A DNA stretch of 64,000 nt from Chitinophagales bacterium. Lineage in GTDB: Bacteria; Bacteroidota; Bacteroidia; Chitinophagales; Chitinophagaceae. Positions 16,585-26,700 of this stretch are shown here, piece by piece. The stretch lies in NCBI GenBank assembly GCA_017303335.1, contig JAFLBK010000001.1:1059001-1123000 (forward strand). Reading direction: 5' to 3'. Both the position numbers and the translations under genes were made by a program. Each line of letters opens with the position of its first letter. Within the stretch, counting starts at the first letter, position 1. A model generated the notes under the pieces. The model had not been told where the DNA came from, searched no databases, and saw only the letters and a list, made by a program, of their open reading frames with translations.

Positions 16585-16968
16585 ATGAACATAGAGAACA
16601 CAGCCAGCCAGATGCGGAAGGGGGTTCTGGAATTTTGCATCCTCTCGGTCATTAAACAGGGGGAGGCTTACCCGTCGGATATCATCGACAAAATGAAAAA
16701 GGCCAACCTGAATATCCTGGAGGGAACGCTTTATCCATTGCTGACCCGGCTCAAGAACGCGGAACTATTATCCTACCGTTGGGAAGAAAGCACCAGCGGT
16801 CCGCCACGTAAGTATTTCAGCTTAACGCCCAAGGGCGCTGAATTTTACAAGGAACTTGAAACAACCTGGTTCGAACTGGCCAATGCGGTGAAAACACTCA
16901 CCCAGTCGGAAGACGCCGACCCGGAACCAACAGAAACAGACAACAACAACTTCAACACCCAGCAGTAA
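16585..16968 (+). CDS. PadR-family transcriptional regulator
   Basis: A 127-residue protein: a PadR winged helix from about residue 8 to 85 ('QMRKGVLEFCILSVIKQGEA', 'YPSDIIDKMKKANL', 'ILEGTLYPLLTRLKNAELLS', 'GPPRKYFSLTPKG'), then a helix for dimerisation and a polar Asp/Glu/Asn-rich tail. PadR genes directly before PspC-domain membrane proteins are a common Bacteroidota arrangement linked to envelope stress. It is first in the operon with the genes at 17034, 19220 and 19678. Confidence 0.93.
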   Translation: MNIENTASQMRKGVLEFCILSVIKQGEAYPSDIIDKMKKANLNILEGTLYPLLTRLKNAELLSYRWEESTSGPPRKYFSLTPKGAEFYKELETTWFELANAVKTLTQSEDADPEPTETDNNNFNTQQ

Positions 16969-16981
16969 TAAAAGTATAGCC

Positions 16982-17029
16982 ATGAAAACTTTTATCACTG
17001 GCTCAACAACTAACGAAACAAAAAACTAA
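16982..17029 (+). other. Micro-ORF between padR and the PspC gene
   Basis: A 15-codon open frame (MKTFITGSTTNETKN) starts in the same AGCCATGAA context as its neighbours. It ends TAA 4 bp before the ATG of the PspC gene, so it sits where it could couple translation of padR and PspC. Expression is unproven. Confidence 0.3.
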
Positions 17030-17033
17030 AGCC

Positions 17034-19208
17034 ATGAAACAAGTAATCAATATAAACTTCCAGGGCCGCGTGGTTCCGATAGAAGTTACAGCATACGACC
17101 TGCTGAAGAACTATACCGATAGCCTCAACCGGCTTTTCGCCAACGAAGAAGGCAAGGAAGAAATCATCAACGACATTGAAAGCCGCATCGGCGAACTGTT
17201 CCAGGAGCGCATTACCAAGGGCGCTACCTGCATCACCGACGACGACGTGAAAGCCATCATCAAAAGCATGGGCAGCCCGGAAGATTTCGAGGCCATGGAC
17301 GACACACAGCCCGCTTCGGCATCCTCCTCTTCACACAGTTCGGCCCAGCAGGAGAGTGGCAACACCACCGCTACCGGCCATAAACGCCTTTTCCGCAATG
17401 AAGACGACAAACTGCTGGGTGGCGTTTGCAGCGGCCTGGCAGCCTATTTCAATATCGACGTAGTGGTGGTACGGATCATCTTCCTCATATTGTTATTCGC
17501 CGGCCTCGGCTTCATTACCTATATTATTATGTGGATCGCCGTACCCAGCCGTTCTTCCGAACAGATCGGCGGACCCCGTCGTAAACTCTACCGCGATATC
17601 GATGATAAAATGATCGCCGGTGTGTGCAGCGGTATCGGTCATTATTTCGGGATCAACCCCTGGATACCCCGGGTGTTGTTCCTGCTTCCCTTCCTCTCGT
17701 TCTTTTCTCAGTGGAACCATTGGGGCGGATTCTGGGATGTGGGAGATGTGATCCGCTTTACCTTCAGCCCTACCTCGCTGATCATTTACGTCATCCTCTG
17801 GATCGTGATACCTGAAGCGATCTCCACGTCGGAAAAACTGGAGATGAAAGGGGAAAAGGTTGACCTCAACTCCATCAAAGCATCGGTAACCGAAGAGATG
17901 AAGAACGTGGGTAAGCGTGCCGAGAAATTCGGTAAAGAAGCGGCCACGGCGGTAAGTGAAAAAGCGAACGCCATGGCAAGCGATGTAAAGAATTTTTCAA
18001 AAAGAAGCCGCGGTGGTATCGGTAATGTGATCGCCCTGATCGCTAAGATCTTCGCCTACTTCATCATCGGTTGTGTAACCTTCGCCTTCATCATGGCGCT
18101 GATCGGGATGGGCATTTTCGCCATCGGTATCTTCCCGCTGAAGGATTATGTATTACGCGGTGGCTGGCAGAACTTCTACGCATGGGGTACCCTGTTGCTT
18201 TTCATCGCCGTGCCCATCATCGGTATGATCACCTGGCTGATCCGCAAGATCGCCCGGGCCAAAGGAAATACCCGCATCCTCGGCTGGACATTCGGCAGCC
18301 TCTGGACCATTGGCTGGGTTTGCCTGATCATGCTGATCACCTCCATTATGCGTGACTTCCGCAGCAGCAGCCGCCTGGAAGAAGAACAGATCAGCCTGGT
18401 GAATCCCAAGGCCGATAAGATGGTGGTTACCTCATCCCTGCCGTTTAATAAAAAATATTATGGCCGTAACTGGATCCGCTTCGAGCCGTTTGAGAACCTG
18501 ATCGATGAAGACACAGCGTATGTGCGCAACGTGTTTGTGGAGATCACCAAATCGCCCACCGACAGTTTTAAAGTGACCATCAAGCGTTCATCCCGCGGCT
18601 TCAACCGCGCCGACGCAAACCGCCTGGCGGGTATGATCAGGTTCGATGTGGAGCAAAAGGATTCGATCCTGCTGCTCGAAAAGGGCATCGCCATCAACAA
18701 AACCGATAAATTCCGCAACCAGGTTGTCACCATCACGGTATATGTTCCGGAAGGCAAACAGATCCGGATCAACAAAGGCATCGGCTGGCCGGTGCACCTC
18801 GGTGGCCGCGATTGGGACGATGAGTGGAACAACAATTACTATTGGGATGAAGATGAAAATATCCGCTGGCAGCCCGACGTGGATTATGTGATGAAGGCAG
18901 ATGGTCTGTACACGCTCGACGGACGCAAGGCCGACGGCTGGAATGACAAGGAGCGTTCTTCTAAAAGGAAACGCAGCACTGACAGGACACCCGACGAATA
19001 CCGGTACAACGAGTTTGATAAGAAAGCCGATTCACTGCGCATAATCGAAGACCAGAAACGCCAGCGTAAGATCGACTCCATCGAAAACGTACAGAAGACG
19101 CTCGACAGCATCAAGAACAAGATCGAAAACGACAATGCACTGAACCTGGTTCCCGAGCCCGTGAATGTAATGAGAGGGGCCGGCGGCAGCGGAATGGTTG
19201 AAATGTAA
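17034..19208 (+). CDS. Membrane protein with two tandem PspC domains
   Basis: A 724-residue inner-membrane protein. The N-terminal ~100 residues are soluble ('VININFQGRVVPIEVTAYDL', then 'GATCITDDDVKAIIKSMGSP'). Two PspC domains follow, at about residues 117-180 ('LLGGVCSGLAAYFNID') and 181-262 ('MIAGVCSGIGHYFGIN'). Next come a charged linker, three more helices (about 330-445, including 'FIIGCVTFAFIMALIGMGIF'), and a periplasmic beta-rich C-terminal region ending in a charged coiled-coil-like tail. PspC proteins sense membrane or envelope stress; the large C-terminal domain may be the periplasmic sensor. Downstream genes follow closely, and PadR is presumably the cytoplasmic output. Confidence 0.92.
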   Translation: MKQVININFQGRVVPIEVTAYDLLKNYTDSLNRLFANEEGKEEIINDIESRIGELFQERITKGATCITDDDVKAIIKSMGSPEDFEAMDDTQPASASSSSHSSAQQESGNTTATGHKRLFRNEDDKLLGGVCSGLAAYFNIDVVVVRIIFLILLFAGLGFITYIIMWIAVPSRSSEQIGGPRRKLYRDIDDKMIAGVCSGIGHYFGINPWIPRVLFLLPFLSFFSQWNHWGGFWDVGDVIRFTFSPTSLIIYVILWIVIPEAISTSEKLEMKGEKVDLNSIKASVTEEMKNVGKRAEKFGKEAATAVSEKANAMASDVKNFSKRSRGGIGNVIALIAKIFAYFIIGCVTFAFIMALIGMGIFAIGIFPLKDYVLRGGWQNFYAWGTLLLFIAVPIIGMITWLIRKIARAKGNTRILGWTFGSLWTIGWVCLIMLITSIMRDFRSSSRLEEEQISLVNPKADKMVVTSSLPFNKKYYGRNWIRFEPFENLIDEDTAYVRNVFVEITKSPTDSFKVTIKRSSRGFNRADANRLAGMIRFDVEQKDSILLLEKGIAINKTDKFRNQVVTITVYVPEGKQIRINKGIGWPVHLGGRDWDDEWNNNYYWDEDENIRWQPDVDYVMKADGLYTLDGRKADGWNDKERSSKRKRSTDRTPDEYRYNEFDKKADSLRIIEDQKRQRKIDSIENVQKTLDSIKNKIENDNALNLVPEPVNVMRGAGGSGMVEM

Positions 19209-19219
19209 AAAGCATAGCC

Positions 19220-19612
19220 ATGAAAAAACAAAACCTGCTCTACCTGGCGCTTGCCTTAAGTGTGATGCTGGCGCTGAGTTCCTGTCACGATCATGGTGTG
19301 CATATCCGGGTAAACGATGATGCGGATGAATACCGTTTGCGTGCATCCTTCGATGAAGACCTTACCGATGATGTACAACGGGTAATCAATCGCCACCTGC
19401 ACAAGCATAACGCCCGATCGACAGCGTACATCCACACCGACTGCGATTTTGAGTTGGGCGATGGAACTAATTTCTACCTGAAACTGAAACCCGGCCAGGT
19501 GCGCATCCGGTTTGATCGTGATGACAATACGGAAGAAAGTTATGAGGATATGCACGCCATGTGCGACGAGATCAAAGACGTGTTGGCCCGGCGCGATGAA
19601 GACAGATATTAA
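19220..19612 (+). CDS. Small lipoprotein
   Basis: A 130-residue protein with a lipoprotein signal 'LALALSVMLALSSCHDHGVH' (lipobox LSSC). The mature part is acidic, with 'SFDEDLTDDVQRVINRHLHK' and 'GTNFYLKLKPGQVRIRFDRD'. It starts 11 bp after the PspC stop in the AGCCATGAA context, so it is in the same operon. A role as an envelope partner of the PspC protein is a guess. Confidence 0.75.
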   Translation: MKKQNLLYLALALSVMLALSSCHDHGVHIRVNDDADEYRLRASFDEDLTDDVQRVINRHLHKHNARSTAYIHTDCDFELGDGTNFYLKLKPGQVRIRFDRDDNTEESYEDMHAMCDEIKDVLARRDEDRY

Positions 19613-19677
19613 CGGAATACAGGGCTGCCGGTTTTAACCGGCGCCCGCCCTGTACCCATAGCCAGTATAACATAGCC

Positions 19678-20181
19678 ATGAAAAAGTATTTCTTATCAAG
19701 CCTGTTCAGCATGGCCGCAGCCATCGCGTTCGGACAGATCAACCGCTCCAGTGAACTGTATCGTACCCTTCGGCAGAAGGACAGCCTGCTTTTCAACGCC
19801 GGTTTTAACACCTGCAACATTTCAGAACTGGAAAGCCTGGTAAGCGACAACTTTGAATTCTACCACGACAAATCGGGCATAACACCCAGCAAAGCGGATT
19901 TTATTGCCAGTATACAGAATGGCCTTTGCAAACTGAACTATAAACCCCGGCGGGAGTTGGTGGAAGAGAGCCTGGAAGTTTTTCCCCTTACGGATAAAGA
20001 CGGAAAGCTGTATGGCGCCATCCAGACAGGCAGGCATAATTTCTACGCGAAGGAAAAAGATAAGCCGGAATACCTGACCAGTACCGCTGTGTTTACGCAT
20101 CTCTGGTTGCTTGAGAACGGACAATGGAAACTTAAACGGGTGTTGAGCTATAACCACCAGGAGCCTGCAAAACTGAATTGA
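19678..20181 (+). CDS. Secreted NTF2-like (DUF4440/SnoaL-type) protein
   Basis: A 167-residue exported protein. After the signal peptide 'MKKYFLSSLFSMAAAIAFGQ' comes a cone-shaped NTF2-like fold: 'LEVFPLTDKDGKLYGAIQTG' and the closing 'THLWLLENGQWKLKRVLSYN', the usual end of DUF4440 proteins. It is the last gene of the padR operon (66 bp gap) and is followed by a terminator at 20246. Ligand or enzyme role unknown. Confidence 0.82.
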   Translation: MKKYFLSSLFSMAAAIAFGQINRSSELYRTLRQKDSLLFNAGFNTCNISELESLVSDNFEFYHDKSGITPSKADFIASIQNGLCKLNYKPRRELVEESLEVFPLTDKDGKLYGAIQTGRHNFYAKEKDKPEYLTSTAVFTHLWLLENGQWKLKRVLSYNHQEPAKLN

Positions 20182-20245
20182 CAAAACCTGTATACCGCAT
20201 TGAAGAGCGTTTCAATAGTTGAGTTGAAGTTGAAACCAACAAGGT

Positions 20246-20274
20246 CCCGCCTTTACAGGCGGGGCTTCTTTTTG
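20246..20274 (+). terminator. Rho-independent terminator of the padR-PspC operon
   Basis: The 7 bp stem CCCGCCT (20246-20252) and AGGCGGG (20257-20263) has a 4-nt loop. It is followed by a T-rich run (CTTCTTTTT). Confidence 0.8.
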
Positions 20275-20315
20275 ACCTGGGCGAAGCCGAAGACAAAGCG
20301 GTGTATCTTTAAATT

Positions 20316-21053
20316 ATGAAAGACAATTTTTCCCGGCAGTCTGATCTCTACGCGAAATACCGCCCGGATTACCCGGCGGAATTGTTTGACCACATTCTTC
20401 GCTTTGTAAAAGAAAAAGAACTCGCCTGGGATTGCGGAACCGGCAATGGCCAGTCGGCAGTACCGTTAAGCGAACGCTTCACAAAAGTATACGCCACCGA
20501 TATCAGCCGGAAGCAACTTGACCATGCGGCGCAAAACCTCCGGATTGAATATGTGCTGGAACCGGCTGAGCAAACAAGCCTTTCGGATCACTCCGTCGAC
20601 CTCATTACCGTGGCACAGGCGATCCATTGGTTTAAGTTCGACGCTTTTTACAAGGAGGTACGCAGGGTGGCTAAACCCGGCGCCGTGATCGCTGTGTGGG
20701 CCTATAGCCTGTTGCGGATATCCGGTTCGATCGATTTGATCCTCGACAACTATCATAATAATACACTTGGTCCATACTGGGACCCCGAACGCAAATATGT
20801 AGATGATGGCTATGCCAGCATACCCTTTCCGTTTGTTCCATTGGAAACGCCGTCGTTTTCCATTGAACGAAATTGGTCATTGAAGGATCTGGAGGGATAC
20901 CTTAATACATGGAGTGCCCTGCAGAAATACAAGGCGGTGCATTCAGAGAACCCGGTTCCCGGTATCATTGCAGCGGTTTCCGAATACTGGGGAGCAGAAG
21001 AAAAACGAAAAGTTATCTTTCCGGTACACCTGCGCCTGGGATTCGTCGATTGA
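20316..21053 (+). CDS. Class I SAM-dependent methyltransferase
   Basis: A 245-residue Rossmann methyltransferase. Motif I is 'LAWDCGTGNGQSAVPL', followed by 'VYATDISRKQLDHA' (acidic end of beta2), 'DHSVDLITVAQAIHWFKFD' (motif post-I/II) and 'VRRVAKPGAVIAVWAYSL' (motif III region). This is the methyltransf_11/25 type; the start 'MKDNFSRQSDLYAKYRPDYP' is typical of trans-aconitate methyltransferase-like proteins, whose substrates vary. A TATCTTTA sequence, one mismatch from the -7 consensus, precedes the ATG. Confidence 0.9.
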   Translation: MKDNFSRQSDLYAKYRPDYPAELFDHILRFVKEKELAWDCGTGNGQSAVPLSERFTKVYATDISRKQLDHAAQNLRIEYVLEPAEQTSLSDHSVDLITVAQAIHWFKFDAFYKEVRRVAKPGAVIAVWAYSLLRISGSIDLILDNYHNNTLGPYWDPERKYVDDGYASIPFPFVPLETPSFSIERNWSLKDLEGYLNTWSALQKYKAVHSENPVPGIIAAVSEYWGAEEKRKVIFPVHLRLGFVD

Positions 21054-21179
21054 TTTTTGAACGGTGCTGGATAAACAGGCAGTGTCCTGGGCTGACAAAT
21101 CAGTAAAAAGGATGATGCTATTTTCAAATTGAGACACTACCGGTAAACGGCAACAGGCAAACCATACCGGTTTTTCAGT

Positions 21180-21187
21180 TACTTTTG
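21180..21187 (+). promoter_or_regulatory. -7 box (TACTTTTG) of gcvT
   Basis: A perfect TAnnTTTG match lies 32 bp before the gcvT ATG at 21220. No clear -33 box was found. Confidence 0.5.
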
Positions 21188-21219
21188 CAACCGTAACATT
21201 CAACGCTAAACCTGTTTAC

Positions 21220-22305
21220 ATGAAGAATACTCCTTTCACACAGAAACACATCGAACTGGGCGCCAAGATGGCCGAGTTTGCCGGGTACAATATGCCCATC
21301 AGTTATTCGGGCATCAACGATGAACATGCGGCTGTTCGTAAGAATGCCGGGGTGTTTGATGTAAGTCATATGGGTGAATTTGTTTTGAAAGGAGAGCATG
21401 CGCTGGACCTTATTCAGCGAACCACCTCCAACGACGCATCGAAACTCACCGACGGAAAAGCGCAGTACAGTTGTTTTCCGAATAAAACAGGCGGTATTGT
21501 CGACGACCTGATCGTTTATTGCCTGGAAGAGAACAAGGCCTATATGCTGGTGGTGAATGCGAGCAACATTGAAAAAGACTGGAACTGGATACAGTCGTTC
21601 AACGACAAAGGCGTGGAGATGCATAATATCTCCGACAAAACCTGCCTGCTGGCGATACAAGGCCCCAACGCTACAAAAATCCTGCAGCCGCTAACCGATA
21701 TGGACATCATGAACCTGAAATACTACACGTTCTGCAAAGGAACCTTTGCCGGGGTAGCGAATGTGCTTGTGAGCGCAACCGGCTATACCGGCGCCGGGGG
21801 TGTGGAGATCTATTTCGAAGATAAGGATGGCAATGCCGATACCATATGGAATGCGATTTTTGAAGCGGGTAAGGCCGCCGGCATCAAGCCGATTGGCCTT
21901 GGCGCCCGTGATACGCTTCGCCTGGAGATGGGCTATTGTTTGTATGGCAATGATATCGATGACACCACCTCGCCCCTGGAAGCCGGGTTGGGATGGATCA
22001 CCAAATTCAGTAAGCCGTTCACCAACAGCGCATATTTTGAAGAGCAGAAGGCCGGGGGGCTTACTAAAAAACTGGTTGGCTTCGAAATGATCGACAAGGG
22101 TATTGCCCGGCACGATTATCCCATCACCGACGCGGCCGGTACTGTTATTGGCCGTGTTACATCCGGTACGCAATCGCCTTCGCTGGGCAAAGCGATTGGT
22201 ATGGGATATGTTGCTACGGCGCACGCCGGAATCGGCAGCGAGATCTGCATCAGCGTTCGCAATTCCCTGCTGAAAGCCAAAGTGGTGAAGATGCCGTTTG
22301 TATAA
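21220..22305 (+). CDS. gcvT: Glycine cleavage system T protein (aminomethyltransferase)
   Basis: The T protein releases ammonia from the aminomethyl-lipoyl H protein and transfers the methylene group to tetrahydrofolate. The 361-residue length is normal. Signatures: '[20 protein letters not shown]', '[15 protein letters not shown]', '[14 protein letters not shown]', '[15 protein letters not shown]', '[20 protein letters not shown]' and C-terminal '[20 protein letters not shown]'. The GcvH and GcvP genes are not adjacent, as is common in Bacteroidota. The following SRPBCC gene starts 52 bp downstream. Confidence 0.96.
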   Translation: MKNTPFTQKHIELGAKMAEFAGYNMPISYSGINDEHAAVRKNAGVFDVSHMGEFVLKGEHALDLIQRTTSNDASKLTDGKAQYSCFPNKTGGIVDDLIVYCLEENKAYMLVVNASNIEKDWNWIQSFNDKGVEMHNISDKTCLLAIQGPNATKILQPLTDMDIMNLKYYTFCKGTFAGVANVLVSATGYTGAGGVEIYFEDKDGNADTIWNAIFEAGKAAGIKPIGLGARDTLRLEMGYCLYGNDIDDTTSPLEAGLGWITKFSKPFTNSAYFEEQKAGGLTKKLVGFEMIDKGIARHDYPITDAAGTVIGRVTSGTQSPSLGKAIGMGYVATAHAGIGSEICISVRNSLLKAKVVKMPFV

Positions 22306-22357
22306 GCCATTGCCCTGTCGCGATTCCGGATACCGGACCAGGGATTCAAACAACGAA

Positions 22358-22831
22358 ATGCCGAAAATCCACCTGACAACATTCATCAACGCCCCCATCG
22401 AACGGGTATTCGACCTGAGTCGCAGCATTAGCCTGCACACCATATCTACGGCCGGAACCAACGAACGGGCCATCGCCGGAGTGATCACGGGGCTTATCAG
22501 CAAGGGAGAAACCGTTACCTGGGAAGCCCGGCATCTTTTCAAAACCCGGCGCTTCACCGCCCGGATCAGCGCCATGGATTGCCCCCATTCATTTACGGAT
22601 GAGATGATAAAGGGAGATTTCCAACGTTTCCGGCACGAACATCATTTCAAGTCGGTCGACAATGGTACGATCATGATCGACCTGCTCGAATTCGAAAGTC
22701 CGTATGCTGTTATAGGAAAAATATTCAATACCCTGTACCTCCGTTCATACCTGGAAAAATTCCTGGCAAAACGAAACGCCGTCATTAAAGAATACGCCGA
22801 GTCCCAAAAGTGGAAGGCAATATTGAGTTAA
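22358..22831 (+). CDS. SRPBCC-family protein
   Basis: A 157-residue START-fold protein of the short cell-division-inhibitor-like group: 'IHLTTFINAPIERVFDLSRS', 'GETVTWEARHLFKTRRFTAR', 'FTDEMIKGDFQRFRHEHHF' and 'TIMIDLLEFESPYAVIGKIF'. Ligand unknown. ATG 22358 was chosen because the conserved fold begins at once. An earlier ATG at 22298 would overlap gcvT. comB follows after 10 bp, so gcvT, this gene and comB may be one transcript. Confidence 0.85.
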   Translation: MPKIHLTTFINAPIERVFDLSRSISLHTISTAGTNERAIAGVITGLISKGETVTWEARHLFKTRRFTARISAMDCPHSFTDEMIKGDFQRFRHEHHFKSVDNGTIMIDLLEFESPYAVIGKIFNTLYLRSYLEKFLAKRNAVIKEYAESQKWKAILS

Positions 22832-22841
22832 CTTTAAACCG

Positions 22842-23573
22842 ATGCAAGAAAACAAACCCGAACTATATACCAGCCTGTCGCCCTCGTTATTGAATTTGTA
22901 TGATGTAGAGAAAAGTATTGTTGTAATCATTGATGTACTGCGGGCAACATCCACCATTGCTACCGCCTTGTACAATGGCGCTAAAAGCATCATACCGGTG
23001 GATAGCGTGGCGGAATGCATCCGAATCGGCAAGCAGATCGACAGCATCACGGCAGGTGAGCGAGACGGAAAGATCGCCGAAGGCCTGGCGTATGGTAACT
23101 CGCCTTTTGAATATCCCCGCGAATTCATCGAAGGCAAGACCCTGGTGCTTACAACCACCAACGGTACCAAACTGCTGCACATGGCACTGGATAAGAACGC
23201 GAAGGGAATCATTACCGGCTCCTTCCCGAATCTTTCGGCTGTTTGTGATTACCTGCTGGAAAAAAAACAGAACGTGATACTCGGCTGCGCCGCCTGGAAA
23301 AACCGCGTAAACCTCGAAGATACCTTGTTTGCGGGGGCGGTGATACAGCGCATCGGGAAACATTTCTCCATCAACTGCGATTCTTCACAAATTGCGCTTG
23401 CCTTGTACAAGGAAGCAAAACCGGATCTGTATAAATTCATGAAGAATAAAGAAGCTTCACATTACAAACGGCTCACCGGGTTCGGACTGGAAAAAGACAT
23501 ACGTTACTGTCTTACCGAAGACGTGGCCAATACCCGTGTGGTATATGAGAATGGTAAATTGATTGCCGGTTGA
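22842..23573 (+). CDS. comB: 2-phosphosulfolactate phosphatase
   Basis: ComB hydrolyses 2-phospho-3-sulfolactate to sulfolactate and phosphate. The 243-residue protein has the family motifs 'VVIIDVLRATSTIATALYNG', 'TAGERDGKIAEGLAYGNSPF', 'LVLTTTNGTKLL', 'GSFPNLSAV' and 'GCAAWKNRVNLEDTLFAGAV'. ComB was described for coenzyme M biosynthesis, but close homologues occur in many bacteria that do not make coenzyme M; their sulfonate product there is unclear. It is 10 bp downstream of the SRPBCC gene. Confidence 0.92.
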   Translation: MQENKPELYTSLSPSLLNLYDVEKSIVVIIDVLRATSTIATALYNGAKSIIPVDSVAECIRIGKQIDSITAGERDGKIAEGLAYGNSPFEYPREFIEGKTLVLTTTNGTKLLHMALDKNAKGIITGSFPNLSAVCDYLLEKKQNVILGCAAWKNRVNLEDTLFAGAVIQRIGKHFSINCDSSQIALALYKEAKPDLYKFMKNKEASHYKRLTGFGLEKDIRYCLTEDVANTRVVYENGKLIAG

Positions 23574-23688
23574 TCGGCTAAAACCCCGCAAAATACAGCA
23601 TCTTTCACGGTTGGGGAAAATTATTTCCTTAACATTATTTTTCCGGAAATCTTCCTGTTTTCAGACAAGCACCTCGTCATTTTTTCGT

Positions 23689-23696
23689 TAGTTTTG
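23689..23696 (+). promoter_or_regulatory. -7 box (TAGTTTTG) upstream of the SNF2 helicase gene
   Basis: A perfect TAnnTTTG match lies 56 bp before the TTG start at 23753. Confidence 0.5.
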
Positions 23697-23752
23697 CGAC
23701 TTGGCTTTTTCGCAACAGCCAATGGATTTGATCACCAAAACCCATTGATAAA

Positions 23753-26700
23753 TTGGCATTACCGCACCTGTTAAAATTCGTTTACAACAATGGCTCCGAT
23801 GAAGTGATCCGGCGTGGAAAAAAGATCCAGAGCCTCGGATACGTGGAGATGGTGGAGCACGATCAGCTCATGAGCGGCGTGGTGTTCCGGGTAAAAGACG
23901 ATAATTACAGCATATTCTACAAGGTTTATATCCAGAAATACACCGATCCCAAATCAATGACCGTCCGGTGTTCCTGTCCCTATAACCTCGGCGACATTTG
24001 CCGGCATGAAGCGGCTGCGCTCATCCGCTTGCAGGACATGATCGATAAGAACATGCTGGGTAATACCAATATCCGGTACAACCAACGGCATACGGTGGCC
24101 AAGATGAAGAACATCGATCTGAAAATGATCAAACTGCTTTCCTCCCCGGGCATATATGCGGAAGCGGAAGGTATCCTGCGCAGCACCCGGGCCAATATTC
24201 TCAAGGCATCCGACGAACGGGTTGAAGCAGAGCTGTCGGTTGAAGGAGAGACCTATCCCCTCGTTATTCAAAAGAACGACGAACGCAACTTCGACACATC
24301 CTGTAAGTGTAACGAAACAGAGCACCCGCTTTGCGTGCATAAAACCGTACTGTTCCTGCAACTGCTCGACGCATTTGGCGTGAACTATTTTGATAGCATC
24401 CGGAACTGGGATAAAGAGAAGAACAAACTGCTGGCTATATACGGGTACAGCCTGGCAGATGACCTTACCGGTAAATTTGAGTTTACCTATAAAGACGGAA
24501 AACCCTTTCTCAAAGTACTGGATACAACCATTAAGCGTGTTGCCAATACAACGGCAGCAACGACCGCAACACCCCGTCCTGCAGAACCATTCATCGTTCC
24601 CGAGGAACCCAGGGAGGAAGAAGTGGTACTGGCAGACAGGCCGGCTAAAAAACTCGGACTGGTATTTAATTTCAACAGCAATACCTATCCCTATTTCACG
24701 GTAGACGCTGTGCAGGGTGAAGCGGATGATGAAGAGAAAAAATTCGTCGGCAAGATCGAAAAACTGGATCTCGGCAAGTTCGTGGATACCGAAGTTTTTG
24801 GAGAAGAGGACAAGCAACTATTGCAGCAGGTTCGCAAGCTGCAAAACAGCGAAATCAACAAATACCTCGACCGAAACTCACCGTTCAGCGGTATCTGGGA
24901 AAACATCATCCATACCGATGGCGACGATCTGCCCGAAGAAACAAAGGCATTGATGGCCGAGTACCTGCAGCCTAAACTCAAAAAAATATTTGAAGAGCAG
25001 GCTTCCAACCGGTTTGTTTTTTATATACCCAAGGGTAAAAGCTTCACAACGGCGAACCTGGGAGATGCGGAATTAAGTGACGCCTTCATCACACCTTTCT
25101 TTAAAGTGTTTGCCAAGAACGGGCATTTTGAGATTGCCTGCCGGGTGAAACGGATCAACGACTCCCTGGCATTCTCCGATAATGAATGCGAAAGCAGCCT
25201 CCTCTTCCTCTACGAGGATATGCTGTATCTCTGGCAAAAACCCGAAGATGTGGTGCAGGCCGAGAAATTCCTGCAGACGGGAAATATTCAGTTGAGTAAA
25301 GACGACTGGGCGGAGAAGATGCAGAAAGTGATACTTCCGCTCACGAAGGAATACCATGTGGAGTTTGATAAAGCGCTGATCAGCGAAGTGAAGAGCGGGG
25401 AACCGGATGTGCAGCTGCAATTACTTGAGAAAGGCGACTACCTCGTGTTTCAACCCATTTTCTCCTATAAAGGATATACAACAAAGGCCTCCGATAAGGA
25501 CAGCATCATTCTCCCGGAGGGAAATAAAATTCTTGTCATTGAGCGCAACCGCGAATCGGAACAGCGCTTCATCGAAAAGCTGGAAGCGCTGCACTCGCAG
25601 TTCACCCGCAACGACGACGGCAACAATCTTGTGCTGAAAGGAGTGGATGTATTGCGCAATAACTGGTTCTTCCTGTTCATCGACGCGATGAAGGAAATGA
25701 AGATACCGGTATACGGATTTGAAGCGCTGAAGAATTTCCGCTTCAATACAGCCCGCCCGAATACGCATATCCATGTAAGCAGTGGCATCGACTGGTTCGA
25801 CGCCAAAGTGGAGATCGAATTTGGAAATCAACGGGTCGGTATCGACGACATCAAGAAAGCGCTGATGAACAAGCAGTCTTTCGTACAACTGGGCGACGGA
25901 ACCCTTGGTATTCTGCCCGAGGAATGGCTTAAACGGTACTCACTTCTTTTTAAAGTGGGTGAAGGCAGGGCTAACCAGTTGCGACTTTCCAGGTACCACA
26001 TGAGCGTGATCGACGAATTGTACGAGAACCGCGATGAAACCGAACTCAGTTTTGAACTGGATGAAAAATATGAACGGCTGAAGGAATTCAAGAATATACC
26101 CGAAACGCCGCCGCCAGCTCATCTCACAAAAACACTCCGGCCCTACCAGGTATCCGGCTACCAATGGCTTAACTACCTGAACGACGTAGGGTGGGGCGGG
26201 ATCCTGGCAGATGATATGGGTTTGGGTAAAACGATCCAGGCCCTGAGTATGCTGGAGCATTATAAAGAAACGAATGGAGGATTAAAATCGATCGTTGTTT
26301 GTCCCACTACGCTGATATATAACTGGAAGAACGAAGTGGAAAAATTTACGCCATCGCTTAGCTGGCATATTCACCACGGAAGTACCCGAAGCCGTAATGC
26401 CGAAGAGCTGGAAAAGCATAATGTGATCATCACCACGTATGGCACACTGCGCAGCGATATACAGTTGCTGCTGAAGGTACAGTACGATTATGTGATCCTA
26501 GATGAAAGTCAGGCAATTAAAAACCCCTCCTCCAAGGTAACCAAAGCCGCTTGCCTGCTTACAGCCCGGAACCGCCTGTGCATGAGCGGAACGCCTTTAC
26601 AGAACAACACGTTTGATATTTTTGCACAAATGAACTTCCTGAACCCGGGACTGCTGGGTAATATGGAATTCTTCCGTAACGAATTTGCTACACCCATCGA

